A stretch of 61,877 bases of DNA, taken from Anaerolineae bacterium UTCFX1. GTDB lineage: Bacteria; Chloroflexota; Anaerolineae; Anaerolineales; Villigracilaceae. The notes beneath the pieces are model-generated. The model had not been told where the DNA came from, searched no databases, and was given only the letters and a program-made list of their open reading frames with translations. Both the position numbers and the translations under genes were made by a program. Every line of letters begins with the position of its first letter. The first letter of the stretch is position 1. Positions 38,142-46,737 of the stretch are shown here, one piece after another. Where the stretch lies: positions 1-61,877 of the forward strand of contig MWTB01000034.1 in assembly GCA_002050275.1 (NCBI GenBank), read 5' to 3'.

Positions 38142-39392
38142 ATGACAAAGAAAAAGATTGCATTGAGCGCCGCGGGCTTAATTCTGCTCGCTGTTCTACT
38201 ATACCAAATCCCCGCGCTCAACAGCCGCTTATCATGGCGGCTCGATGTAGCGCGAACATACATGAAAAATGTTTTGCACCCGGTAGGGGCTGCGCCAACG
38301 GCGATTCCTCAGCCGACGAAATCCATCGCGCCGACGATTGTAATTCAATCAACTTCAACGGCTGGCTCACAGGGCGCAAGCGAAGTTATCACTACGGCTA
38401 TTCCGCCAACGCCTACGCTGGCGCCGTTGCCCGCGCAGGCGCGCATCGCCTCGCCTCCGTATGAAAAACAAACCGCCAACAATTGCGGTCCAGCCGCGCT
38501 TTCGATGATGTTGCACGTTTTCGGCTGGAGCGGCTCGCAAAAAGATATTTCGAGCGCGATCAAACCGGTCAACGGAGATCGTAACGTCAACCCCGAAGAG
38601 ATGGCGTTTTGGGTGCGCAATTACGCGGGCTGGTTGCGCGTCGAATATCGCGTAGGCGGCGATCTCGACACGCTCAAACGCCTGCTCGCCGCAAACTATC
38701 CGGTCATCGTCGAAGCCACCACAGCGCTCAACCCCGGCGACAGCGGCTGGCCCGACGACGATCTTTGGGCAGCGCATTATCTCTTGCTCACCGGCTACGA
38801 CGACGCGACACAAACCTTCACCGCGCAAGACACCTATCGCGGACCCGATAAGCAGATTTCCTACGATCAACTCAAATCAGAATGGAAGCCGTTCAACTAT
38901 TTGTACATGGTCTTATATCTGCCCGAACAAGAAGATGAGATCAAGACGATCCTTGGTTCAAGCTGGGATGTAAATGCGAATCGCCAGTACGCGCTCGACC
39001 TCGCTCAAGCCGCGACAGCCGCCGATCCAAACGACGCGTTCGCATGGTTCAACGTGGGAAGCAATTTCGTTTACTTTGAACGCTACGACGAAGCCAACGC
39101 CGCCTACGACAAAGCGCGAGAGATCGGCTTGCCGCAACGGATGTTCCGCTATCAATTTGGTCCGTTCCTCGCCAACTTTCATGCGAATCGCAACGACGAC
39201 TTGCTCGCGTTAACCAAATATGCACTACAGCGCACGGATATGTCTGAAGAAACATGGCTATGGCGCGGCTGGGCGCTCTACCGCGCCGGCGATACAAAGG
39301 AAGCGATACAATCATGGCGCCGGGCGCTGTCCATTCATCCCGGCTACGAAGACGCGTTATACGCGCTAAATTTCGTCGGAGCGACGCCTTAA
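38142..39392 (+). CDS. C39-like cysteine peptidase with C-terminal TPR repeats
   Basis: A 416-residue protein with an N-terminal membrane helix (about 5-25), a Thr/Pro-rich linker and a C39-like papain-fold domain (about 105-265). The active Cys is in NNCGPAALSM and the His in AAHYLLLTGYDD; an Asp follows in AQDTYRG. TPR repeats fill residues about 285-416 (AFAWFNVGSNFVYFERYDEA, ETWLWRGWALYRAGDTKEAI). It is probably anchored and faces outward. The start is taken at the membrane segment, not further upstream in the repeat. Confidence 0.87.
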   Translation: MTKKKIALSAAGLILLAVLLYQIPALNSRLSWRLDVARTYMKNVLHPVGAAPTAIPQPTKSIAPTIVIQSTSTAGSQGASEVITTAIPPTPTLAPLPAQARIASPPYEKQTANNCGPAALSMMLHVFGWSGSQKDISSAIKPVNGDRNVNPEEMAFWVRNYAGWLRVEYRVGGDLDTLKRLLAANYPVIVEATTALNPGDSGWPDDDLWAAHYLLLTGYDDATQTFTAQDTYRGPDKQISYDQLKSEWKPFNYLYMVLYLPEQEDEIKTILGSSWDVNANRQYALDLAQAATAADPNDAFAWFNVGSNFVYFERYDEANAAYDKAREIGLPQRMFRYQFGPFLANFHANRNDDLLALTKYALQRTDMSEETWLWRGWALYRAGDTKEAIQSWRRALSIHPGYEDALYALNFVGATP

Positions 39393-39401
39393 CTTCACAC
39401 C

Positions 39402-40232
39402 ATGAAAAAATTGATCGCGTTTCTTTTCATTCTATCCGCCGTCCATTCCAATGCGCAGGCGCAGCCAACCTTACGCGTCTCGCCGATAGACGGCATGCCG
39501 CAAGTTTTCATCCCCGCTGGCGTTCTTCACATGGGCGGCTACGACGTGCGCGCCGCGCCGGATGAATTCCCCTCGCACAACGTTTCGCTCGACTCCTATT
39601 GGATGGATCAACTCGAAACGACCAACGCAATGTATGCGTTATGCGTCAGCGCCGGCACATGCGCTCCTCCGCAAGACCTCGGCACGGCGCGAAAGCCCAA
39701 CTACTTCAACGACCCGGCGTTCAAAGATTATCCGGTTGTCTATGTAACCTGGGGACAGGCAAAAGCATACTGTGAATGGGCGCAACGGAGACTGCCCACC
39801 GAAGCGGAATGGGAACGCGCCGCGCGCGGCGACGACATGCGCACCTTCCCCTGGGGTGAAGATAAAGCCGACTGGCGCTTCGCCAACTTTAACATGCTCG
39901 TTACAGACACTTCGCGCGTAGGCAGTTACGCGCTGGGAGCCAGCCCATTCGGCGTATTGGATATGGCGGGCAATGTCGCCGAGTGGACGAACGATTTCTA
40001 CAGCGCCGCATATTACGCCGCATCGTCGGCGACTAACCCAACGGGACCCGCCTCAAGTTCCAGTTTGAACCGCGCAGTGCGCGGCGGCAGTCTGGGCGAC
40101 GCAGAGATCAACATCCGCGTCTCGAAACGCTCGTCGGTGCGAGGTTCAAACCTAAACGCCGTGCCCGGCTCGGAATCATATCTCGGTCAATTTTCTCCGC
40201 GCATTGGGTTTCGGTGCGTAGAAGACGAATAA
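39402..40232 (+). CDS. Exported SUMF1/formylglycine-generating-enzyme-like protein
   Basis: A 276-residue protein with a signal peptide (about 1-22) and one SUMF1-type domain: FIPAGVLHMGG, EWAQRRLPTEAEWERAARG, GVLDMAGNVAEWTNDF, AVRGGSLGDAEINIRVSKR, IGFRCVE. The two cysteines that bind copper and catalyse formylglycine formation (near RGGS in true enzymes) are absent, so it is not a sulfatase activator but a member of the wider domain family, perhaps a ligand-binding surface protein. It starts 9 bases after the C39 gene and is co-transcribed. Confidence 0.85.
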   Translation: MKKLIAFLFILSAVHSNAQAQPTLRVSPIDGMPQVFIPAGVLHMGGYDVRAAPDEFPSHNVSLDSYWMDQLETTNAMYALCVSAGTCAPPQDLGTARKPNYFNDPAFKDYPVVYVTWGQAKAYCEWAQRRLPTEAEWERAARGDDMRTFPWGEDKADWRFANFNMLVTDTSRVGSYALGASPFGVLDMAGNVAEWTNDFYSAAYYAASSATNPTGPASSSSLNRAVRGGSLGDAEINIRVSKRSSVRGSNLNAVPGSESYLGQFSPRIGFRCVEDE

Positions 40233-40287
40233 CTCGCAAGATCGTCAATCAAAATTCTCTACGCCCTCCTATCGTTCAATATCTTAA

Positions 40288-40316
40288 TTGACGCTTTTTT
40301 TTCAGTGTGGTACACT
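40288..40316 (+). promoter_or_regulatory. Promoter of the metK riboswitch transcript
   Basis: TTGACG (40288-40293), 17 bases, TACACT (40311-40316). This is the same hexamer pair and spacing as the promoter at 8182-8210. Transcription would begin near 40323, just ahead of the SAM aptamer. The stretch 40233-40287 upstream holds nothing I can identify. Confidence 0.85.
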
Positions 40317-40346
40317 GCCCCTACAATTTAATAGCCCCACAAGGCG

Positions 40347-40525
40347 CTCTTATCCAGAGAGGCGGAGGGAACGGCCCACTGATGCCTCGACAACCTGCCG
40401 GCTTGCGTTCTCATGAGACAGCCGCCGACAAGGTGCCAATTCCACAGACGGATGTTCTGAGAGATGAGAGGGCTTCAACGAAATACCCGTTTGCCCTTTC
40501 TGCTCGTCTGAAAGGGCAATTTTTT
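40347..40525 (+). promoter_or_regulatory. SAM-I riboswitch with terminator, controlling metK
   Basis: The aptamer shows the SAM-I (S-box) core: CTCTTATC (40347-40354) pairs with GATGAGAG (40463-40470) as helix P1, and the segments AGAGAGGCGGAGGGA, GGCCCACTGATGCC and CGACAACC match the conserved junction and pseudoknot. It is followed by a terminator: TTGCCCTTTC (40491-40500) pairs with GAAAGGGCAA (40510-40519), then TTTTTT. SAM binding should end transcription before metK, giving feedback control. Confidence 0.96.
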
Positions 40526-40547
40526 CTTAAAGGAGTAAGAAACAACT

Positions 40548-41759
40548 ATGAGCAACACTTTCATGACCTCTCCTAAACTGATGTTCACTTCAGAATCAGT
40601 AACAGAAGGTCACCCCGATAAAATGTGCGACCAGATCTCGGACGCAGTGTTGGACGCTTGCCTCGAGCAAGATCCGCGCTCGCGCGTCGCATGCGAAACC
40701 GCCGCAAAAACCGGCTTCGTTTTGCTGTTAGGCGAGATTACGACGCACGCCAGTTTCAACTACGATACGCTCGTTCGTAGAGTAGTGAACGAAATCGGTT
40801 ATGACTCAAGCGAAAAAGGATTTGACGGCAATACGTGCGGCGTACAAGTCGCCATCGCCAAACAATCCGGCGATATCGCCATGGGCGTGGACAAAGCCCT
40901 CGAAGCCAAAGCCGGCGAGATGACCGAAGCCGAAGTTGAAGCCGTGGGCGCCGGCGACCAAGGCATGATGTTCGGGTTTGCATGCAACGAAACGCCCACC
41001 TTTATGCCCCTGCCGATCTACCTTGCGCATAAATTGTCGCAGCGCCAAAGCGAACTGCGCCGCGACGGCAGCATCCCATGGCTGCGCCCGGATGCGAAAA
41101 GTCAGGTCACGATCGAATATTCCAAAGGCAAGCCCGTCCGCGTAGACACCGTTCTCATCTCCACGCAACACGCGCCGGATGTTTCGCAAAACGAAATTTC
41201 AGAGATCGTCACCGACCAGATCATCATGCCCACGCTTCCCACCGATATGGTAGATAACAGAATCAAAGTATTCGTGAACCCTACCGGGCGATTCGTCGTC
41301 GGCGGCCCGATGGGCGACGCAGGCGTGACCGGACGCAAAATTATCGTGGACACCTACGGCGGCATGGGGCGTCATGGCGGCGGCGCGTTCAGCGGCAAAG
41401 ATCCCACAAAGGTGGATCGCTCAGCGGCGTATGCGGCGCGCTATGTGGCGAAGAACATCGTCGCCGCGGGACTCGCGGATCGCGTCGAAGTTCAGGTTGC
41501 CTACGCCATCGGAGTCGCTCGTCCGCTCTCGGTGAACGTGGAAACTTTCGGCACCGCGAAAATTGCAGATGAAAAGATCGCCTCTCTCGTAGACGAACTT
41601 TTTGACCTCCGCCCCGGAGCAATCATTCGCGACCTCGATCTGCGCCGCCCAATTTATCGTCAGACCGCCGCGTACGGTCACTTTGGACGAGACGACATTG
41701 AGTTCCCATGGGAGCGCACAGATAAAGCCGAAGCGTTGAAACAAGCCGCTGGGCTGTAA
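40548..41759 (+). CDS. metK: S-adenosylmethionine synthetase
   Basis: A 403-residue MetK with all signature segments: [32 protein letters not shown], and the phosphate loop [16 protein letters not shown]. It makes S-adenosylmethionine from methionine and ATP in the cytoplasm. AAAGGAG precedes the ATG. Control by a SAM-I riboswitch directly upstream is product feedback. Confidence 0.98.
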   Translation: MSNTFMTSPKLMFTSESVTEGHPDKMCDQISDAVLDACLEQDPRSRVACETAAKTGFVLLLGEITTHASFNYDTLVRRVVNEIGYDSSEKGFDGNTCGVQVAIAKQSGDIAMGVDKALEAKAGEMTEAEVEAVGAGDQGMMFGFACNETPTFMPLPIYLAHKLSQRQSELRRDGSIPWLRPDAKSQVTIEYSKGKPVRVDTVLISTQHAPDVSQNEISEIVTDQIIMPTLPTDMVDNRIKVFVNPTGRFVVGGPMGDAGVTGRKIIVDTYGGMGRHGGGAFSGKDPTKVDRSAAYAARYVAKNIVAAGLADRVEVQVAYAIGVARPLSVNVETFGTAKIADEKIASLVDELFDLRPGAIIRDLDLRRPIYRQTAAYGHFGRDDIEFPWERTDKAEALKQAAGL

Positions 41760-41770
41760 TATTCTCAAAT

Positions 41771-41800
41771 AAAAAAGACGGTCGCGCGACCGTCTTTTTT
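41771..41800. terminator. Bidirectional terminator between metK and cbiO
   Basis: A perfect 30-bp palindrome with six A on the left and six T on the right of a GC-rich stem (41771-41785 with 41786-41800). It serves both convergent genes. Confidence 0.95.
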
Positions 41801-41824
41801 ATTTCTCGTCGTATAACGCGCCCG

Positions 41825-42535
41825 CTATGGTTTCTCTAATCCGTGCGCGTTTAAGAACTCTTCGTCAGCAAGGATGTCTTTTGTCGCGCCGTCCGCTACA
41901 ATGAGTCCTTCATCCATCACGATCGTGCGCGCAAACAATTCTTCTACTAAACGCATATCGTGCGTGGAAACCAGCATGGCGATCGGCAGATCGCGAAGTA
42001 AGTTGATTAACGTCCGCCGCGCACGTGGGTCGAGCCCTGCCGAAGGTTCATCGAGAATCAAGACGCTTGGGCTCATTGAGAGCACAGTCGCAATAGCGAC
42101 GCGCTTCTTCTCGCCCACGCTCAAATGATGCGACAGGCGATCGCGATAGGCAGTCATCCGCACCGATTCGAGGGCGGCGTCTACGCGACGAACAACTTCT
42201 TCCTCGGGCAAGCCCATATGAAGCGGGCCGAACGCCACATCCTCAAACACCGTCGGCGAGAAAAGCTGATCGTCGGGGTTTTGAAAAACCAACCCGACCA
42301 TAGCGCGAATAACCGGCAACGTCTCGCGTTCAAGGCGAAGGGTCCCGATCGTAATTTCGCCGCGCCCGCTTAAAATGCCGTTGAGTTGCAACATAAGCGT
42401 GGATTTTCCGGCGCCGTTCGGTCCGACGAGCGCCGCTTTATCGCCCTCGCAGAGCGCGAATGACACGCCCCGCAACGCCGCGTGTCCATCGTGATACGCA
42501 AAGTGAAGATCGCGCACTGATACGATCTCTGTCAC
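41825..42535 (-). CDS. cbiO: Cobalt/nickel ABC transporter ATPase (ECF type)
   Basis: A 236-residue ABC ATPase: Walker A GPNGAGKST, Q-loop VFQNPDDQLF (typical of ECF/CbiO ATPases), signature LSVGEKKRVAIA, Walker B VLILDEPSAGLD, and the switch His in STHD. It energises the CbiM-CbiQ membrane complex. The start is the GTG at 42535, which overlaps the stop of cbiQ (GTGA), with GGGAGA just upstream; the in-frame residues before it are CbiQ-overlapping and not conserved. It is the last gene of the metal-uptake operon. Confidence 0.94.
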   Translation of the reverse strand: MTEIVSVRDLHFAYHDGHAALRGVSFALCEGDKAALVGPNGAGKSTLMLQLNGILSGRGEITIGTLRLERETLPVIRAMVGLVFQNPDDQLFSPTVFEDVAFGPLHMGLPEEEVVRRVDAALESVRMTAYRDRLSHHLSVGEKKRVAIATVLSMSPSVLILDEPSAGLDPRARRTLINLLRDLPIAMLVSTHDMRLVEELFARTIVMDEGLIVADGATKDILADEEFLNAHGLEKP

Positions 42536-43326
42536 AACATTCTCCCAACGATCTGTATAAACGCAAGGCAAAGCAATAATATGCAGATCATCAACCAATC
42601 GTTTGCGCGAAATTGGCGCGCCTGCATTATCCTCAACTCGCCAGTATAACCGCGCGAAAGCATCGCATTATAGACGCGATCGCTGCGTTCGTAACTGCGC
42701 AAGAATAATTGCCCTGCCATATTCCCGGCGACGCGCGCGCGCCATGGTGCGCTTCCGCCGCCTTTGCCGCTCGATGTGATCGCCGAGCGCGACGCGCGCG
42801 CTCGCATTAATCGCATCGCTTCATCGGCGAGAACAAAAAGATAACGATAGAGGAATGAAATGATGACCGTTAAGATCGCCGGCACGCGCAACTGTCGCAA
42901 GGCATGAACGATCTTGGGAAACTCCGTCGTCGCAACCAGCAGAATCGCCATTTGTACCGAGAGCCACGAACGAATGACAATGCTCATGAAGCGCGCTAAA
43001 CCCGCGTCGGTAACGACGATATTCCATCGCAAAAGTTGAAACGAAGCGACCGGCGCACCGGCGATCGAAAACAATACTGTGACCGCGGCAAGCGCGAACG
43101 GCAAGGCGATGAACGAACGGCGGAATGTAAACCCTAGTCCCAGTCCCGAGCCGACATTTGCCGCCAACATGAAAACATACGCCGCAAGGAAAGCAACCCA
43201 CGCTCCGTCGGGAAGCAACGCGTTTGAGAGGATAAAGGCAACCGTTGCCGCGACTTTGACGCGAGGATCGAGGTTATGAACAAAACTATGCTTATGATGG
43301 TAACGGTCAAAGGCGTGAGAGTGCAT
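42532..43326 (-). CDS. cbiQ: ECF-type metal transporter transmembrane protein CbiQ
   Basis: A 264-residue T-component with about five to six membrane helices. The coupling helices show the Ala-Arg-Gly-type motifs: MRARASRSAI and NAMLSRGYTGELR. The start MHSHAFDRYHHKHSFVHNLD is His-rich, as is common in Co/Ni systems, and fits the ATG at 43326. It links the metal-binding CbiM to the ATPase. It lies 13 bases after cbiM. Confidence 0.92.
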   Translation of the reverse strand: MHSHAFDRYHHKHSFVHNLDPRVKVAATVAFILSNALLPDGAWVAFLAAYVFMLAANVGSGLGLGFTFRRSFIALPFALAAVTVLFSIAGAPVASFQLLRWNIVVTDAGLARFMSIVIRSWLSVQMAILLVATTEFPKIVHALRQLRVPAILTVIISFLYRYLFVLADEAMRLMRARASRSAITSSGKGGGSAPWRARVAGNMAGQLFLRSYERSDRVYNAMLSRGYTGELRIMQARQFRANDWLMICILLLCLAFIQIVGRML

Positions 43327-43339
43327 GGCAATCTGCGAT

Positions 43340-44275
43340 TTATGATTTCTTCTGCAACGACGTGCCAGCCAGAATTGAAAGCGCCAACACAATCAATACG
43401 CCAACCAGACCTGCGACGACAGTCGAAAGAGACGTATCACCGAGGAAGGGAACCGTGTAACCTGGAATAATCTCATACGGTGAAGTTTGCGCAAGTTGGA
43501 GGAATCCGTGATTTTCCGCAACCCGCTCCAGTCCATCGGGGAACGCGGAAGCAAGTGGCGAGAGCAAAACCACCGCCAGAGAAATGATAGCGCCGGCAAA
43601 AACCCATCCGCGTCCGCTTTGCGCCGATGCGGAGTTCTCGCCCAACAGATCGGGACGAGTTTGCAAGATAAACGCCAACGCGCCTACCGTGATCAACGCT
43701 TCGCCTATGCCGATCAACGCATGGACGCCCAACATCGCTGGGACGACCACTTGTAACCGCGCCGTTCCGCTCAACCAAAGTTGCAGCGAAGTCAGCAGCG
43801 CTCCCGCCATCACCGAAAGCCACGCCGCAACGCCAGCAACAGTCAGTCTCGTTTTACGCGAACGATTGATCGCACCACGATATAAACCGTAGCCGACCAC
43901 GACCGTAATTAAGCCCATATTTAAGATGTTTGCGCCCATCACAAGCAAGCCGCCGTCTTGAAAAAGCAGCCCCTGCACAGCGATGACCGCCGTCATCGCC
44001 AACATAGCCGCCCATGGACCCAGCACAATCGCCGCTAACGCGCCGCCTAATAAATGCCCAGAGGTGCCGCCCGCAACCGGGAAATTAAGCATTTGCGCAG
44101 CAAAGATAAACGCCGCCATAATGCCCATCAACGGAACTTGTTTCTCACCAAGCGATTTATTAGTGCGCGAGATCGCTACAGCCAACATAACAATGGCAAT
44201 TACCCAACAAATCAATAAAACAGTAAGAGATAAGAATCCATCTGGAATATGAAGCGGGGCTGGTAGATAATGCAT
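43340..44275 (-). CDS. cbiM: Ni/Co substrate-binding membrane protein CbiM with PDGLE (CbiN-like) domain
   Basis: A 311-residue S-component. The family signature HIPDGFLS sits at residues 9-16, preceded by MHYLPAPL, so the N-terminus is eight residues longer than in standard CbiM, where Met1-His2 help bind the metal. Met1-His2 is nevertheless present at the new end. About seven helices form the core; the C-terminal 90 residues contain FPDGLERVAE and one or two helices, the PDGLE domain that replaces CbiN. AAAGGAGA precedes the ATG at 44275. Nickel versus cobalt cannot be told. Confidence 0.9.
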   Translation of the reverse strand: MHYLPAPLHIPDGFLSLTVLLICWVIAIVMLAVAISRTNKSLGEKQVPLMGIMAAFIFAAQMLNFPVAGGTSGHLLGGALAAIVLGPWAAMLAMTAVIAVQGLLFQDGGLLVMGANILNMGLITVVVGYGLYRGAINRSRKTRLTVAGVAAWLSVMAGALLTSLQLWLSGTARLQVVVPAMLGVHALIGIGEALITVGALAFILQTRPDLLGENSASAQSGRGWVFAGAIISLAVVLLSPLASAFPDGLERVAENHGFLQLAQTSPYEIIPGYTVPFLGDTSLSTVVAGLVGVLIVLALSILAGTSLQKKS

Positions 44276-44288
44276 GATCGTCTCCTTT

Positions 44289-44711
44289 CTATAACTGCTG
44301 ACACGCGGGGCAAATTCCAAAGAACGTCATATGACTGTCAATTTGGGCGTAGCCGCTTTCCGCTTCGATGACGTTATACAGACTCTCCGACGTCCGATGA
44401 TTCACCTCAATCTCCCGCCCGCAGACGCGACAAACAACGTGATGGTGGTCGGCGCCGGCTAGCTCGTAGCGCAAACGCCCATTGCTCGCGGAAGAGGAAC
44501 GCGCCAGCCCGTTCTTCACAAGCCAATCCAGCGTTCGATACACCGTCGGTTCGGTCAAGCGCGGAAAATCTTCCTTCGCCACACGGTAGACGTCGCGAGG
44601 AGCCAGCCGCCCACTCGAACGACGCAACGCGTGTAGAATCGCCATCCGTTGAGGGGTCACCCGATAGCAGAGCTCGCGCAAACGCGGAGCATAATCAGAA
44701 GCGCAAGTCAT
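44289..44711 (-). CDS. Fur-family metal-responsive repressor
   Basis: A 140-residue Fur-type regulator. The winged helix is N-terminal (RVTPQRMAILHAL to TEPTVYRTLDWLV). The dimer domain carries the metal site ADHHHVVCRVCG and the structural zinc pair CRVC/CPAC. As first gene of fur-cbiM-cbiQ-cbiO it probably controls metal uptake, like Nur (nickel) or Zur (zinc); the neighbours favour nickel or cobalt (inference). A palindromic operator lies directly before its start, suggesting autoregulation. Confidence 0.92.
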   Translation of the reverse strand: MTCASDYAPRLRELCYRVTPQRMAILHALRRSSGRLAPRDVYRVAKEDFPRLTEPTVYRTLDWLVKNGLARSSSASNGRLRYELAGADHHHVVCRVCGREIEVNHRTSESLYNVIEAESGYAQIDSHMTFFGICPACQQL

Positions 44712-44723
44712 AAAAACTCCCTA

Positions 44724-44739
44724 TTGCAAGTTCTTGCAA
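44724..44739 (-). promoter_or_regulatory. Putative operator of the fur-cbiMQO operon
   Basis: TTGCAAG, two bases, CTTGCAA: a perfect 7-2-7 palindrome located 12 bases before the fur ATG. Its position over the transcript start fits a Fur-family repressor site. The sequence differs from the classical iron Fur box. Confidence 0.65.
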
Positions 44740-44866
44740 TAATATATGGTACAGTGTCGCTCAGTAAAGCAAATCTTACATAATCGCTCAATTTCATATA
44801 CGTCTAGACGACTTGATTTTCCTTGCGTTTTATGCTATTTATGAGAAAAATCTCAAGGAATAATCC

Positions 44867-45694
44867 ATGCATCGAGAACGAGTCTCCGAGAATGTTTATT
44901 GGTTTCAAAGCGAAGTGTACGCGCAGGTCACAGCGGGAATTGTAGCGGGTCCGCAGTGGGCAGTCGCAATTGACACGCTGGCATTGCCCGAAGAAACATT
45001 AGCCATTCGCGAATTCATTGAACACGAATTAAGCGTGCCGATACGCTATGTTATCAACACGCATTATCACGCCGACCATTCGTGGGGGAATTGCTTCTTC
45101 CCGGGAGCCACAGTCATCGCTCATGCGCGTTGCCGCGAAGCGTTGGAAGAACGCGGTATCTCCTCGCTAGAAGCGGCTAAAGCTCAAAATCCAGCATTAA
45201 AACGGGTAAAACTTGTCTTGCCTCACATGACTTTTATCGAAGGCGAGATCACTCTGCGCGTGGGAAAGAAGAATCTCATCATTTCGACGACCCCCGGTCA
45301 TAGCGCCGACGGCATCTCTGTGCTGGTGGAAGAAGACCGCATCCTATTTGCAGGAGACGCTTTTATGCCCCTGCCTTACATCGTAGACGGCGATCTCGAC
45401 GACATCGCCGCTTCGATCAAGCGCATCGGACGCATGGGGCTGGAAAATATTATGCAGGGTCATGGCGATGTAATCCTCCGCGGAGAGATTGATGCGGCAG
45501 TGCGCGAGAATCTCAACTATCTTGCCGCGCTTCGTAAAGCGGTCAAAGCGGCGGCGCGAAGAAAAAACGCCGAGGAGTTAATCGAACAGATCGCCATCGA
45601 AGATTGCGGTAAGAGCCGCGTATATCTCGGGGGGTTGGCGGAAACGCTTCACCGCCGCAACGCGCGGGCGCTGTTTCAGCAAATCAATAACTAG
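44867..45694 (+). CDS. Metallo-beta-lactamase-fold hydrolase
   Basis: A 275-residue MBL-fold protein of the cyclase/SoxH-like type. The dinuclear metal site is complete: THYHADHSW (HxHxDH), TPGHSADG, FAGDAF and the final His in QGHGD. There is no signal peptide, so it is cytoplasmic. Substrate is unknown. AAGGA precedes the ATG. It is divergent from the fur operon, with 155 bases between the starts, and ends at a hairpin. Confidence 0.88.
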   Translation: MHRERVSENVYWFQSEVYAQVTAGIVAGPQWAVAIDTLALPEETLAIREFIEHELSVPIRYVINTHYHADHSWGNCFFPGATVIAHARCREALEERGISSLEAAKAQNPALKRVKLVLPHMTFIEGEITLRVGKKNLIISTTPGHSADGISVLVEEDRILFAGDAFMPLPYIVDGDLDDIAASIKRIGRMGLENIMQGHGDVILRGEIDAAVRENLNYLAALRKAVKAAARRKNAEELIEQIAIEDCGKSRVYLGGLAETLHRRNARALFQQINN

Positions 45695-45731
45695 GCATCG
45701 CCGTCGGCGTAATCGTCAGGAATAAACTTCC

Positions 45732-45766
45732 AAACATCCGAAGTCTGTGAGACTTCGGATGTTTAT
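45732..45766. terminator. Terminator between the MBL-fold and DUF2249 genes
   Basis: A perfect 14-bp inverted repeat (45732-45745 with 45751-45764, loop of 5), with TTTATTT at the right and AAAC at the left end. It serves the two convergent genes. Confidence 0.88.
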
Positions 45767-45783
45767 TTGAAAAACAGCAAGGC

Positions 45784-46536
45784 TCAAGTCTTAGCAACTT
45801 TAACCTTCCACTCTTCCGGGCCCGAGATCAAATATTCCCAAGTGAAGGGAACGGGGCTTTCCGCTTCAATTTGATAATAGAGCGGCTTTGGATCGTGGTC
45901 GTTGTAGAAGATAAAGGCTTCGCCGGGACGCAATTCGTCGTAGGAGTTGAACACCATATCATGGCGCTCCGCCGGCGGATACGGGCGCACGTCGAATTCC
46001 TTAACGACGACAATCGCATCTTCATCGTCGTCGCCGACTTCCTTCTTCGTCACATGCGCGACATACTCGCCCGGCTCGTTTTTCTTAACCGTCCAAGTAT
46101 GACGCCCCGCAAATTTCTTATTAAAGAAGCCATGGATTTCAGTCGGCTCTTGCGCGGCGATGATCTCCATCGTCTCGCCCGTCGGCGTCATGCCGTAACG
46201 ATGAAAGATGACGCGCATCCAATCTTTCGGATCCATTTTGCGTAAATCCATCAAAGTCGAAATATCGGTGAACTCGCGCCCTTGCGACGCTTCGTTGCGA
46301 GTTACCTTCACTTTCCAATTCACGCCGCCGCGCTGCAAATATTCCCAGCCGACGACGTCGCCGTGAATCGAGCGCATTTCATAATAAAGCGGCAAGGGAT
46401 CGTGATCGTTAATGAAGATGAAACTCCCGCCGACCGACAGGTCTTTGAACATTTGCAAGAGCGTTTTATGGCGCTCGATAGGAATCAAAACGCGCACGTC
46501 GAGTTCTTGAATTTGCTCGGTTTTATTTGTCGCCAT
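45784..46536 (-). CDS. Protein with two DUF2249 domains
   Basis: A 250-residue cytoplasmic protein with two copies of the DUF2249 module: ELDVRVLIPIERHKTLLQMF with FIFINDHDPLPLYYEM near the N-terminus, and EFDVRPYPPAERHDMVF with FIFYNDHDPKPLYYQI near the C-terminus. Between them lie about 90 residues of different sequence. DUF2249 has a TusA-like fold and is found with hemerythrins and nitrogen-oxide metabolism; a role here is not known. I use the second ATG (46536) because GGAGG lies just before it. Confidence 0.88.
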   Translation of the reverse strand: MATNKTEQIQELDVRVLIPIERHKTLLQMFKDLSVGGSFIFINDHDPLPLYYEMRSIHGDVVGWEYLQRGGVNWKVKVTRNEASQGREFTDISTLMDLRKMDPKDWMRVIFHRYGMTPTGETMEIIAAQEPTEIHGFFNKKFAGRHTWTVKKNEPGEYVAHVTKKEVGDDDEDAIVVVKEFDVRPYPPAERHDMVFNSYDELRPGEAFIFYNDHDPKPLYYQIEAESPVPFTWEYLISGPEEWKVKVAKT

Positions 46537-46695
46537 GAATACCTCCAAAGTTGAAATACGCTTCGCTTATAACACAAAGCCAGGAAGATAGGCATATAAA
46601 AATTACGCGCTTAACGCTTCATTCATCCCGTGTTTTTCGTGCGCGACGAATTCATCTCGCGCTTTCCGATCGCCCCGCTGTTCGTCAAGATATTT

Positions 46696-46720
46696 ATCCC
46701 TCTCTCTTAGAGAGAGGGAT
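46696..46720. terminator. Hairpin after plsY (possible terminator)
   Basis: ATCCCTCTCTC and GAGAGAGGGAT form an 11-bp stem around a 3-base loop, 18 bases after the plsY stop. There is no T-run on the minus strand, so termination is uncertain. The 201-base gap 46537-46737 has no other feature. Confidence 0.4.
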
Positions 46721-46737
46721 TTTCCGTTCGCGTCCGA

